This document shows positions 1-9,653 of a DNA stretch of 64,000 nt, piece after piece. The notes beneath the pieces are model-generated. The model was not told the origin of the DNA, ran no database searches, and worked only from the letters and a program-made list of their open reading frames with translations. The position numbers and the translations under genes were made by a program. How positions within the stretch are numbered: the stretch's first letter is position 1; each line of letters starts with the position of its first letter. The stretch covers positions 3,528,593 through 3,592,592 of the forward strand of contig NC_079914.1 of assembly GCF_024868665.1 (NCBI RefSeq), read 5' to 3'. Source of the stretch: Triplophysa rosa. Taxonomy: Eukaryota > Chordata > Actinopteri > Cypriniformes > Nemacheilidae.

Positions 1-1556
1 ATAACACTTTTAACAGTTTTAAACATGCGGAGTCTGAACCAGATGTTGTAATCCGTTTGATATATAAACTCTTGTATTTTTGAGAGTGAATATAGCAGAG
101 CCTCCCTCAGTTTGTATATTGCAGACAGAGTGTGGCAAAATACATTTAATTAGATACAATAGTAGCCTATAGAAAAAAGGAAGCTATAACACTGACTTAT
201 GGGAGCATGAAATAATTTTCACGCTGATGTCCTATCATGATGACTTAACCCAAAATCATTGTAGCGCCTATCAAACATTACCATCTAGTGGACTTTAAGC
301 GTGATTGCATTCACAAATCGTTGCACCTTTCACATACGACAGTTTAATCAAATATCATAATTCATGTTTTATAATGGATTTAAGTCAGGTATAGGTCAAG
401 GCACACTGAAAAAAATATTACGCTGAAGTTACTTAAAAATATAGTGCATCATTTTTGCGACCAATTTTTTAAGCCAGTTCTACATGAAATTTTAAGCAGC
501 TTTAGTAGGCATTGCTTACATTTTTGAGTAACCCTAATCCAATTCCCAGCAAGGGATTTTGCTTAATTTTTTCAGTTGGTGTGACTCACAATTTTAAGTT
601 GTTTTTACTAACACATTTTTGTTATTTCTACCAAAAAAGTCTAGTTTACCCTCATGATAAAATGTAAACTCATTTAGATTAATAATTTTATGTTCATAAC
701 ACCTAAAATACAGAAACAATGGACAGCTGTGAAATGTTAAAAGCTTTATTTTTTCACTGAATGAATTTAAACATGAAAAATACAGCAGTTCAGAAATGTA
801 AATTTCATTGTACAACAAAAACAAATAAACAATACTAAACAACAGACATTCTGACAACATTACAACAACAGTAACCATCAACATGGCTAGTGGTTTTTAA
901 TGGTTTTTAATATTTGTGGTGTTGTATGCATGAGTGTGTATGTGTGTTTGATAACAGTGCAGAGTTATGTTATTTATATCATGTTTGTGTGTGGTCTTGT
1001 ATGCTTGCATGTTACGTGTGGTGTTGAGCTGAATATGGAGATCTGGAGTATCTTGAGATCCCCCTCTGCTGATACTGTGTGCTCTGCAAGGTTGATTAAC
1101 TTCACCATTATTGTCCTGAAACAAAACAATATGATATTAATGTATAATATAAATTTAGAATAGTATAAAATATATACATATACATACTGATAATTAAAAG
1201 AATGTAAAGAATCAATATGAACTGTTATGTTACACACAGGTCTGCTGCATCATGTGGATTCTGCATAAATTCTTACCTAGTTCTGTATAAGTTCCTCACT
1301 ATGAAAATCAGGTCTCCCAAGATTTTTTTAACATTCATTCAGGAATTGGCTTTACTAAAATATAAAACAAAGATATTAAAGTCACATAATGGAACTTTAC
1401 CAGAACTTCACAACATTGCCATAGTGTAATGTCACACTAACAAAGATGATTGTACTTAACACTATTGTGTTTTGTTCACTTACACTGCTCAGTATGCAAA
1501 ATATGCGTTTATGACGCACACAATTATATAAGTACTACAATAAAAAAATAATCACT
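1..1556. other. AT-rich non-coding stretch, no gene seen
   Basis: I see no splice-bounded or conserved coding sequence here. Open frames are short and of low-complexity composition. A motif CACTGAAAAAAA near 402-413 resembles the terminus of TA-flanked fish MITEs (compare 33717), but I could not find its partner end. The stretch is intergenic or intronic by default. Confidence 0.5.
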
Positions 1557-1914
1557 AGCCTTAGCAGGGGCGGTTCTGGGGGGGGCAGTGCCCCTGTGTC
1601 AGCACACTTGGCACCCCACTTGCCCCCCTAAATCTAGAAACGTTTCTGGAATTTTTTACCACAACCGAGCAATTTCGGGTGCAATGCACAGTTTGTCCTG
1701 CTAGTGGCAGTAATGATGCTTGTGTGCCAAAAGGAAGATTACGCAAGCAAGACGCTGGCTACCCGATCCGTCCCGGAAACACGATTTGTTCTGCGCATGC
1801 GCGAAACTGACGTCACTTCCTGTTATCGCCGACGTTTTACGACAGTCTTCTCGAACTGGGACCAGCTCGGTTACGTCGTGCAGCCAAACCCCTTTCAATG
1901 TGTGTGACAGCGGT

Positions 1915-2788
1915 ATGGATTCCTTTGCATTTTATGAAAGACTTCAAAAATTTCTCTTAAAAGGAGAAATTCCTGACTGTCCTACAGAGCGTCGGAAGGT
2001 GAACCGGGCGTCTTCGAATTTTATCATCAAAGGTAATTAAGATGCGTTAAGCGATTTTATAATTAAAAGGAGAACTGACAATCTGTTACAACCTGGGTCA
2101 TGTGCTTAATTTACAAAGTTATGTTTAAAATATCGAGCTACATTAACTGTACTTGTTAAATTCCCGTATAGAATAAGAAAACGATAGAAACCTTCACAGG
2201 GATGCTAATGGTTTACATTAAAATACTACTATGAACCATTAGCTTTTACCATTAAAACCATTACAAATTTCTTTCTTTGTACTGTGATTTGGGCATTATT
2301 CCTGTAGGATTGAATTGTGTTATTGGTTACCATCTGCAAGATGACATTACACCAGCAGATCCCAACACACAGTAAAGACCCACAGAGACCATTATAGTTT
2401 CCATTACAACCAATACAATTTCCATTGCAATCATTACATTTATAATTATAAAATCAATTTATATATAAAATTGGTTAAATTTATGTGATGTTTTTATTGA
2501 CCTTTATAAAGTTTAATTTTAGTCAGATATCAGATAATATGATATTTCTTTTAACTGCAACTTTTTCATGCTTTTTTTCTTCTTCAAACAGGCGACAGAC
2601 TCTTCTACACCGGCCCAATTAAACAGTACATGCGGCTAGTTGTCCTGTCCGAGGAAGAGAAGAGGTCTGTTCTTGCGGAGTGCCATGATAACCCTGGAAC
2701 TGGCAATCACTGTGGCATCAGAGGCACTCAAAACAGGGTTGTTGCTGGGTACTACTGGTCTACATTAATCCATGATGTGAAAGAATGG
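1915..2788 (+). CDS. GIN1/KRBA2-like integrase N-terminal zinc-finger protein, two exons, partial
   Basis: Exon 1 (1915-2032) opens at ATG with MDSFAFYERLQKFL and continues through a basic segment (PTERRKVNRASSNFIIK). It ends at donor AAAG|GTAATT in phase 1. Exon 2 starts at 2592 after a CAG acceptor and keeps the frame: DRLFYTGPIKQY, then EEEKRSVLAECHDNPGTGNH, then YYWSTLIHDVKEW, ending at donor GTAATA (2789) in phase 0. Known: the order 'RLYYTG..., ECHD.PGTG.H.G, YYW..M..DV..WV' is the H2C2 zinc-binding module that precedes the integrase core in GIN1/KRBA2 and Ginger proteins. The two cysteines expected just after DVKEWV, and the DDE core, are not found downstream. Inferred: a truncated transposon gene. 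The next phase-compatible acceptor is at 3366. Confidence 0.68.
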
Positions 2789-3366
2789 GTAATATACTAC
2801 AGAGGTGGTACTTTACTTTTCAAATTTTTCCTGATTTTTTCTGTACAAGTATCTATAGCTAAGAACTTTTGCCATCTCTGGTTTTTGTATACCTTTTTGA
2901 TTGACAAGTTATATTTATTAGTGGTCAATGTTTTTTTTAATGGCTGATGCCAATAACGATGTTAAAAATTCTACAGATATAATTTCAGTATCTTGGCTGT
3001 ATTAAGTTAGCTAAAGCTATTACATAGAGTTCATATACATTTACATATATTTTCAAAGGCATGGACAGAGGTTTGCATACTGGACCGAAGAAGCATCCCA
3101 ACTCCTTCAGGGGATCGTTGAGCCTGTGTTTAGGATGTCGAAATTCACCACCACCAAAATGTCACCCAGCAGAAGAGTTGTGGATGACAAGGACATTGAT
3201 AAAGTTAATGATTATACAGTAGTGGTTATACATGAAGCATTTGCATGATTGCTGAATAAATAGTATAACTGTTGTGCCATTTTACTATGTTAAGGAATAA
3301 ATGACTATAGGCCATTTAATTAGTCAACCAATTAGAATGAAGCATAAACTTCATTTACTTCAATAG

Positions 3367-3657
3367 GTGCAGCAGCCAACCATTGTCCGAGACCTAAATA
3401 CAGCGTGGTACTGGGTACAGAATCACAGACACTTATTCCGTGGGGAGGTGACAGAGCCTGCCTTTTTGCAGATGAACAGGGGTGATCAACAAAATGCCAT
3501 CAAGAACCTCTTGGGGGGTCAATTCTCTGAGGCGAAGGATGCCTTTTTGTTTATATTTCATTACCAAGAAGACATGGAAACATTTTTGTCGTACTGTGTT
3601 GATGACCAAGGCCTAAAGGTCAATGCTATGTTCTACAAAGAGAAATGTAGTGTGTGA
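3367..3657 (+). CDS. SMC5-like hinge-proximal exon inside the nested transposon
   Basis: A 97-codon open frame begins directly after an AG acceptor (3365-3366) in phase 0, matching the phase-0 donor at 2788. Its first codon is GTG, so it reads as an internal exon and not a gene start. Recognisable pieces in order are W-VQNHRHLF-G-V-EP, a residue stretch ending DAFLFIF, then QEDMETFL and LKVNA. These match, from memory, the SMC5 segment approaching and entering the hinge (N...F...V.EP..L..N, QEDME.FL, L.VNA). Known: SMC5 is a component of the SMC5/6 chromatin complex. Here only about 95 residues are present, without ATPase heads, so no SMC function is expected. A TG-rich repeat and an AATAAA follow the stop. 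Confidence 0.5.
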   Translation: MQQPTIVRDLNTAWYWVQNHRHLFRGEVTEPAFLQMNRGDQQNAIKNLLGGQFSEAKDAFLFIFHYQEDMETFLSYCVDDQGLKVNAMFYKEKCSV

Positions 3658-3712
3658 GTGTGTGTGCGCGTGTGAGTGAGTGTGTGTGTGTGCGAGAGTG
3701 AGCGAGCGTGTG
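3653..3712. repeat. Imperfect (TG)n microsatellite
   Basis: The tract GTGTGTGAGTGTGTGTGCGC and similar dinucleotide variants runs directly from the 3' end of the SMC5-like frame. Confidence 0.85.
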
Positions 3713-4337
3713 TGAGGATTGGAACAAATGTATAAATAAATTGAAAGAATATATATATAACTGTATTCTGTGTGTTTCTTAAATGCAGTTAAATATCTAG
3801 AACAGTTATGTAGAACCTATCTTTAGAAAATGAATAGAAAGAAAACACATCTGTATGCACATCTGTATTTTCCAAATTGTGTCTAGCAAATTTAAACAAT
3901 TCAGTTTAATTTGACCATTTATTTAATTCAATGAAGTTAATTTGTGCCACATATTAACCAAATTTTAACCGAAATGGATCGGGTAGTTATTTTTTATGAC
4001 CACCTTAAAACAAACATGCATTATAATTCAGCAACAATTTAACAAGCCAGGAAATATCTCAAAGCATTGTAAGAAACAAAGTAAGAAAAAAGAAACTTGT
4101 ACAGATATAATAAATACATTTATTAATAAATTAATACAAAATGTATAAAAAAAATATATATTAAACTCCGAGTGTAAAACAACAGCAGTCAGTGTATAGC
4201 CTACATACCCGAAACTGCCGTAAAGTGTTTCGATTTATTTCAGACAGGAAGTGACGTCAGTTTCGCGCATGCGCGGAACAAATCGTGTTTCCGGGACGGA
4301 TCGGGTAGCCACAGCGCCTTCAGCAAGAAGGCATCAT

Positions 4338-4412
4338 ACAGGTAATGGTAATGGATCATACAGGTACATACATACATACATACAGGTACATACATCATAC
4401 AGGTAATGGAAA
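4338..4412. repeat. Short (TACA)n / ATACAGGTA repeat
   Basis: Tandem CATACATACATACATACAGG units and three spaced copies of ATCATACAGGTAATGG-like sequence sit just outside the right end of the nested element, in hAT internal sequence. Confidence 0.8.
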
Positions 4413-4817
4413 TATTTTGTAAAAATATAATGAAAATGCATATCATTACACATCATATTAAAATACTGACCTATATTTTCCGGTGTTGCGCATGTTAAAT
4501 CTACATATAAAGCAGTCGTGACTCGTGCCTATACAAAGAATCAGCTGCTGCCAGAGGACGTGTAACACACTAAAGAAATTTTATTTGTTAATGAAATGAG
4601 ATCAAATGCAACTTACATTTATTGGGGTGAATGTTTGATAAAATGCACTTTTGCCTTATAATTAAAATAAATGGTCTGTCGTTCCCAAGGAATTAACAGA
4701 GTTCAAGTAATCAATACAGTTTATTCTATACTGTCCTGTATATTACTTGTGGTGTATTTGAGAGTCGAGCTTTAGGTTTCATTTACACATTTTCATAATT
4801 TTCCATTTGCAGTTAAA

Positions 4818-4940
4818 ATGAAGAGAAAAAATTCTAAGGACATAATGTCCTTTTTTAACAAGAAAACTGAAGATAATAGTCAGTCATGGCTGGAGAAAGA
4901 AGATACTTCGAAAAAGAGTCAGAAATGCACAAAAGCTTAG
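4818..4940 (+). pseudogene. hAT transposase N-terminal fragment
   Basis: ATG opens the frame MKRKNSKDIMSFFNKKTED and the frame stops at TAG 4938-4940 after 40 residues. Known: many fish hAT and ZMYM/TTF-type transposase proteins begin with a basic MKRK...FF.KK peptide before the zinc finger. An AG (TTTGCAG) lies just upstream as a possible acceptor. Beyond the stop an overlapping frame stays open to 5083 without a recognisable domain, and the next DNA is the nested element at 5108. No BED/TTF zinc finger or hAT catalytic or dimerisation region remains, so this is a relic of the outer element's gene. It could also be a host exon, but the setting makes that unlikely. Confidence 0.5.
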
Positions 4941-5107
4941 AGAATGAAGAAAGTCCAGAAGAACAGAGGACCCATCAGCAAGGTGATTTAGTTGTGCAGA
5001 GAGACAACTTTTGTAACCCTGAAATTCCATGTGAAAAACATGAGTTTTTACATGAGTATTTAGTTAACATGACATTCACATGAAAGTGTGCCAAAACCAC
5101 ATATATC

Positions 5108-6358
5108 CAACCCGGTCTCATGAATTGTGTATAAATAACACGCTGTTAATACGTACGCCAAAGTTAGGTTTTGCGTGCATATGATATGCCAATGTTTGCG
5201 TGCACGTCGCTGGAGAGCAGCCATTTTAAAACGTACATGAAGAGGAAACATTGAAATAATTAAAATAATACTGTTAGGTTTGGGTTATGGGACAGGTTAT
5301 AATATGCACGCACGCTAACATTAGGTTTAGGGTTTGGGTTATGGGACAGGTTATAATATGCACGCACGCTAACATTAGGTTTAGGGTTTGGGTTAGGGGA
5401 CAGGTTATAATATGCACGCACGCTAACATTAGGTTTAGGGTTTGGGTTAGGGGACAGGTTATAATATGCACGCACGCTAACATTAGGTTTAGGGTTTGGG
5501 TTAGGGGACAGGTTATAATATGCACGCACGCTAACATTAGGTTTAGGGTTTGGGTAAGGGGACAGGTTATAATATGCACGCACGCTAACATTAGGTTTAG
5601 GGTTTGGGGACAGGTTATAATATGCACGCACGCTAACATTAGGTTTAGGGTTTGGGTTAGGGGACAGGTTATAATATGCACGCACGCTAACATTAGGTTT
5701 AGGGTTTGGGTTAGGGGACAGGTTATAATATGCACGCACGCTAACATTAGGTTTAGGGTTTGGGTTAGGGGACAGGTTATAATATGCACGCACGCTAACA
5801 TTAGGTTTAGGGTTTGGGTAAGGGGACAGGTTATAATATGCACGCACGCTAACATTAGGTTTAGGGTTTGGGGACAGGTTATAATATGCACGCACGCTAA
5901 CATTAGGTTTAGGGTTTGGGTTAGGGGACAGGTTATAATATGCACGCACGCTAACATTAGGTTTAGGGTTTGGGTTAGGGGACAGGTTATAATATGCACG
6001 CACGCTAACATTAGGTTTAGGGTTTGGGTACAGGTTATAATATGCACGCACGCTAACATTAGGTTTAGGGTTTGGGTTAGGGGACAGGTTATAATATGCA
6101 CGCACGCTAACATTAGGTTTAGGGTTTGGGTTAGGGGACAGGTTATAATATGCACGCACGCTAACATTAGGTTTAGGGTTTGGGTTAGGGGACAGGTTAA
6201 AAAGACAACTTGCTGGTTAATATGCACGCGCGCTAAATTGGCATATCATATGCATTCAAAAATAGGCGTATCATATGCACGCAAAATCGAACTTTGGCAT
6301 ACATATTTCACGATAATGCAACGCGCGTTATTTATATGCAATTCATGAGACTGGGCTC
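5108..6358. mobile_element. Non-autonomous DNA transposon with 8-bp duplication and expanded minisatellite
   Basis: Seen: the left end CAACCCGGTCTCATGAATTG and the inverted right end GAGCCCAGTCTCATGAATTG start inverted repeats of roughly 90 bp. These share TATAAATAAC, GCCAAAGTT and TTTTGCGTGCATATGAT blocks. The perfect 8-bp direct repeat CATATATC flanks it at 5100-5107 and 6359-6366. No protein-coding gene is visible. The long open frames in three registers across 5260-6348 come from a 54-bp repeat whose unit length is a multiple of three, so they are not genes. The element sits inside the outer hAT. Confidence 0.85.
5275..6200. repeat. 54-bp minisatellite, 17 units, telomere-like core, higher-order period
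   Basis: The unit contains GGTTATAATATGCACGCACG, then CTAACATTAGG, then TTTAGGGTTTGGGTTAGGGG. I count 17 units. Most are 54 bp; three (near 5605, 5870 and 6030) lack 6 bp and are 48 bp. A variant GGGTAAGGGG recurs at 5553 and 5817, each followed by a 48-bp unit. This gives an exact 264-bp higher-order period (four 54-bp units plus one 48-bp unit). The first two units carry GGGTTATGGG instead of GGGTTAGGGG. Confidence 0.95.
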
Positions 6359-6696
6359 CATATATCACATGTGAAAATTTTGAAATTCATGTTTTTTTCT
6401 TTGTGTAAAGGAAATACCTGATAATGTGACTCATGTTTAGATGACTGCTTAAGTTGATTTTTGGATATCTTGTTTGTGGGTAGTTTTTCATTTATGTATG
6501 TACATTTAAGATGCAGAAAGTGCCTAAATGTTATTATTGTTGTCATTGTTATTTTGACTATATACAATGTGTTGTGAAATAAATGACCATGGAACATTAA
6601 TTTGAGCTGAACTTGTTTTATTAGCTTATTAGTTTACTTCTAGAGAAAACAGTAATACATGACAGTGAAAAATGACTGAAAATTAATCATGACATG

Positions 6697-7318
6697 TAAA
6701 GGTCAGTTTATGGTTCTGCGTAGGACCTACGCCGCCTACGTACGTAGACGATGCCGTCGTGAACATTTATGGTTCTGCGTTGAGAGTATGCGTCATACTG
6801 CAATTACACCGCCGAAACGCTAGTTGGCTCTTTGTGTTTTCATGGGTTTGCTCTTCTTCGCCGATGTTTTGTGTGTGTGTATGCTAGTGTTTGCAAACGA
6901 CAATGGAAGCCAAACCGACGTTAGAGGAAATCTCTCTCCAAGAATTCGCCGCCATCTGACAGTCTTTATAGTCCGCCGAAGAGGAGTCATACAGATGCGT
7001 GTATTTCCGAACCTCTTCAATCAGACGCTCAGTAACTTGGTCGATGTCGATGCTCACCATGTTGTTCTTTTGTGGACTCTGAACTTGCCGGAAGAAGACA
7101 CCAGAGAAGAAGATGCCGGAAATGCGTAGAAGGAAGTACGATGCTGCCAAACCGACCAATCACAGCGCTTGCGGTCCGCGTAGGGTCCGCGTTTAGTTGA
7201 CGCGTTGTTACATTTTTGGAGAGGTGCGCGTCAGGCTACGGCGTAGGGTACGCACAGGGTACGCGGCTCTGCGTAGGCTACGCCGTAGGTCCTACGCAGA
7301 ACCATAAACTGACCTTTA
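6697..7318 (-). mobile_element. PIF/Harbinger-type non-autonomous element
   Basis: Seen: 6697 onward reads TAAAGGTCAGTTTATGGTTC followed by TGCGTAGGACCTACG. The same sequence ends the unit in inverted orientation at 7318. A second TATGGTTCTGCGT copy sits at 6769. Inside, on the minus strand, lies a MADF/Myb-like domain fragment. Known: Harbinger elements encode a separate MADF/Myb-like protein and have short inverted ends. The target duplication is not clear because the ends are palindromic into TTT/AAA. No DDE transposase is present, so this is a deletion derivative. Confidence 0.72.
6884..7060 (-). pseudogene. MADF (Myb/SANT-like) domain fragment of Harbinger element
   Basis: On the minus strand the ATG whose first base is 7060 opens MVSIDIDQVTERLIEEVRKY. 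The frame continues with THLYDSSSADYKDCQMAANS and WREISSNVG. The pattern LI.EV...P.LY......YK......WREI...V is the MADF fold used by Harbinger accessory proteins to bind transposon ends. The frame ends soon after WREISSNVG (58 residues from this ATG), so only the DNA-binding helix region is left. The frame also stays open upstream to 7159 with no recognisable content. Confidence 0.65.
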
Positions 7319-7615
7319 GTGTGCCCCCTAAAAGCATAAGTGGCCTCTGCCTGGCCCCCCCAGTTACAGTAGTCTAGAACCGCCACTGAGCCTTAGCCGA
7401 CACAATTCTCCTCTATCGTGTCTGCAAAGTGACAGTGTGCCGTTTTAAGGAGGTTTCTAACCAACACAATGCGAGATTTGAGCCCGCTGTTCCAGCCTCC
7501 GCATCGCACTTCAAACTCACGGTAAACGGTCACACCCTGTCTGCACCTCAAGATGCGACATGACAAAATATAACAGAAATTAACAACAGCTCGCACGCGG
7601 TATAGATAAACAGAT

Positions 7616-7944
7616 TGTAACGAGTGGTATAAGGTGTGGGCCCTTTAAGAGCAATTTGCTTATGTTCCTTTTTTTTTACCTTTTGTGTATGTGCGCATGT
7701 GCGAGTTTTGTCTTGCGCTAAAACTGCACCCCGCATGTATGCCGGTGGGAGTCTGATGCTCCATTTTCATTTTATTATTTAATCTTAGTTTTGTTAAGTG
7801 ACACGTTTCCCACGGAGGTTTGCCGTGTGCTCGGAGGAATAAATCCGTTTCTGAGGGACACTTTTTGTGAGTTTTCTTGCTATATGCAACCAAGTTGCTT
7901 TGGGTTGGTGAGCTATCCCTTTTTCTCACGAAAGACGTGTTACA
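7616..7944 (+). repeat. Gypsy 5' LTR
   Basis: It begins TGTAACGAGTGG and ends GACGTGTTACA, with TG..CA ends as usual for LTRs. AATAAA occurs at 7839 (GGAGGAATAAATCC). It matches 14719-15046 along its full length except for scattered substitutions and T/C-run indels. Confidence 0.95.
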
Positions 7945-7946
7945 AG

Positions 7947-7958
7947 TGGCGCCCGAAC
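7947..7958 (+). other. Primer-binding site (tRNA-Lys type)
   Basis: TGGCGCCCGAAC lies two bases after the 5' LTR. It is complementary to the 3' end of tRNA-Lys, the primer used by several Gypsy and retroviral lineages for minus-strand synthesis. Confidence 0.88.
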
Positions 7959-8744
7959 ATTTTGTATCTGGCCTTTGATGCACGGAGCGGTTTTGCATGG
8001 ATACAGCGACTGTATGTGACGGACAACGCTTAAGACAATGCTGTAAGTCCCAGCCCGAAAGTCTGAGGCTGTGGGGCCTGCTCGATGCTGGCGGACATTT
8101 TGTGTTGCTAAGGCGAACGGCTTTTCGTCACTTTTCGATGGATTTGCTGCGACGCGGAGGTTGATTTAATGTGTGTTGAAGGGGATTAAAGTTTGTGAAT
8201 TTTTTTTCCCATTTTTTTTTACTTTGACGCCGTTCGCGTGGATATCAATCTACGCCCACTAACGTTACGTCCATTTACAGAACTGAAGGTGCTTTGAACT
8301 GGTCAAATTAAACTCGAGATTTGTTTTTCTTGAATTGGATTATTTCCTGTTGTTTTGAACTGTAGTGGGGAGCCATTGCGTTGTGCTTCGAACTGGTTGA
8401 CTTTCTCAGCCTAAAAAAAAAAACGGTACAGCAATACGGTAAAAAATAAAATAAAGACTGAACATGAGAAAATGCTTTAATTAATGGATTCTGAACGTAT
8501 AGTTTGAAGTTTTGTGATAAGGGAACTGTTGTCACTATTGTTTCCTTGGGATCTTTGTTATATCACATTTGTTGATTATATTTACAATTTATTTCTCCCA
8601 AAGGGCATTCGATTGCATTTAATAATTTCCTATTTTGTGCACTGGAAGTAATGCAAATTTGAATCGTTTGTAAATAATTTTGTTCTGATTCATTGCTTTT
8701 GAAGTTCACAGTATTTTGATACAGTGTCAATTGATTTTGTTATA
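7959..8744 (+). other. Gypsy untranslated leader
   Basis: About 785 bp separates the primer site from the first gag ATG. It holds no long frame. A consensus-like donor CTGTAAGTCC occurs near 8040, which could serve splicing of a subgenomic RNA, but no acceptor was identified. Packaging or structural signals are plausible but not readable by eye. Confidence 0.5.
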
Positions 8745-9653
8745 ATGGCCAAACGGGTTGGCAAAATGACTGATCTAACTGACCAATCTAAACCCTTTGA
8801 GTGCCCACCCAGGTGGAGTGTGCCAAAATCTGCTGAATGCCTGGAGGCACAGATGGAGTCACTTAAAGATGAGGTGATGATGCTGCGAAGGTGCCTGAAT
8901 GAGTCTCTTGATCTTCAGAGAGGTATCATCGACCGCTGTACACAAGACCTAAATGTCCCTGCTACAACTCAGTTACCTCCACAGGTCATGCCTGTTGCTT
9001 CCTCCACACCATATGGTCGTGCATCTACAGTTCAAATGCAGCAGGGTCTCCAGTCCTTGGCAGCTGAGGCATGTGACAGAACTGGAAATGTGCCAGGTTT
9101 AACCCAAAGCTCTCTTGATCTGAACAATGCAACAAGAACTCTAGCGTCAGTCTTGCAACAATCTAGATTGGAGCCCCCAGTATTCATGGGTGATGGGAAA
9201 GTTCAACCTGATGACTGGCTGATGCTTGTGAATGCATATAGAGTTTCTTTGGGTCTCAGTGACACACAAATTCTGCTTGAACTACCGTGCTTTCTAGCTA
9301 AGCAGCCAAGAAAATGGTTTACAGTACTGAGTTCACATGTCACTTCTTGGACACAATTCTGTAATCTATTCAAGACTGTTTTTCTTCCACCTGATAACCA
9401 AGAACGTGTCTTAAGGGGTATCCTGGACCGTGTACAAGCCCCAGGTGAACCTTTTCCGACTTTTGTAGCACACTTGTTGTCAGAATTCAAGAAGCTTAAA
9501 ACTCCGCCTCCTGAACAGGAACAAATTGATCTTATCTGCAAGCATGCCCTTGAACGCTACAGAGTGGCATTGTATGGCACACAGATCGTGTCAGTTATTG
9601 ATCTCTTAATGCGTGCCCATGAACTGCATGTAGCTCTTAGGTTGGCAAAATGA
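8745..9653 (+). pseudogene. Gypsy gag, upstream partial copy of an 884-bp tandem duplication
   Basis: The frame starts at ATG 8745 (MAKRVGKMTDLTDQSKPFE) and covers the coiled, capsid-like Gag region, including a retrotrans_gag-type segment (PPVFMGDGKVQPDDWL ... ARKWF-like PRKWF ... W..F...F..). It ends at TGA 9651-9653, 302 codons in. The stop arises because the 884-bp repeat is not a multiple of three, so reading enters the second copy out of frame. This copy therefore lacks the zinc-knuckle tail that the downstream copy has. The frame is open further upstream to 8724 without an ATG. Confidence 0.82.

Larger units (their letters stand above)
1756..4311 (+). mobile_element. Nested DNA transposon with 68-bp inverted ends and Ginger/GIN1-like gene
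   Basis: Seen: 1756-1823 and 4244-4311 are reverse complements differing at one base. Both begin TGGCTACCCGATCC and contain TGCGCATGCGC-like and TGACGTCA-like motifs. Between them lie spliced exons of an integrase-type zinc-finger protein (1915-2788) and an SMC5-like exon (3367 on), then an AATAAA signal near 3738. Known: GIN1/KRBA2-like integrases are carried by Ginger DNA transposons. Inferred: this is a Ginger-type or Ginger-derived element. I could not identify a clean target duplication, and the catalytic DDE core is not visible, so the copy looks internally deleted. Confidence 0.75.
1565..7388 (+). mobile_element. hAT-type DNA transposon hosting three nested insertions
   Basis: Seen: the left end CAGGGGCGGTTCTGG and the right end, read inverted, CAGTGGCGGTTCTAG form imperfect 15-bp terminal inverted repeats. 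They are followed by G-rich subterminal runs. The perfect 8-bp direct repeat AGCCTTAG lies immediately outside (1557-1564 and 7389-7396). An 8-bp duplication with CAG..CTG termini is the hAT hallmark. The span is 5,824 bp, but about 4.4 kb of that is later insertions (1756-4311, 5108-6358, 6697-7318). What remains includes a short transposase-like N-terminus at 4818 and a poly(A) signal near 6578, so the copy cannot be autonomous. Orientation is taken from that fragment. Confidence 0.88.

Noticed and set aside
5260..6348. Three long open frames (299-353 codons) with 18-residue repeats on both strands
   Set aside because: They arise from a 54-bp DNA minisatellite whose length is a multiple of three. 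Frames are open in several registers on both strands and lack any start context or domain.
8724..8744. GTG at 8724 as the gag start
   Set aside because: An ATG 21 bases downstream (8745) is in frame and is the normal eukaryotic start.
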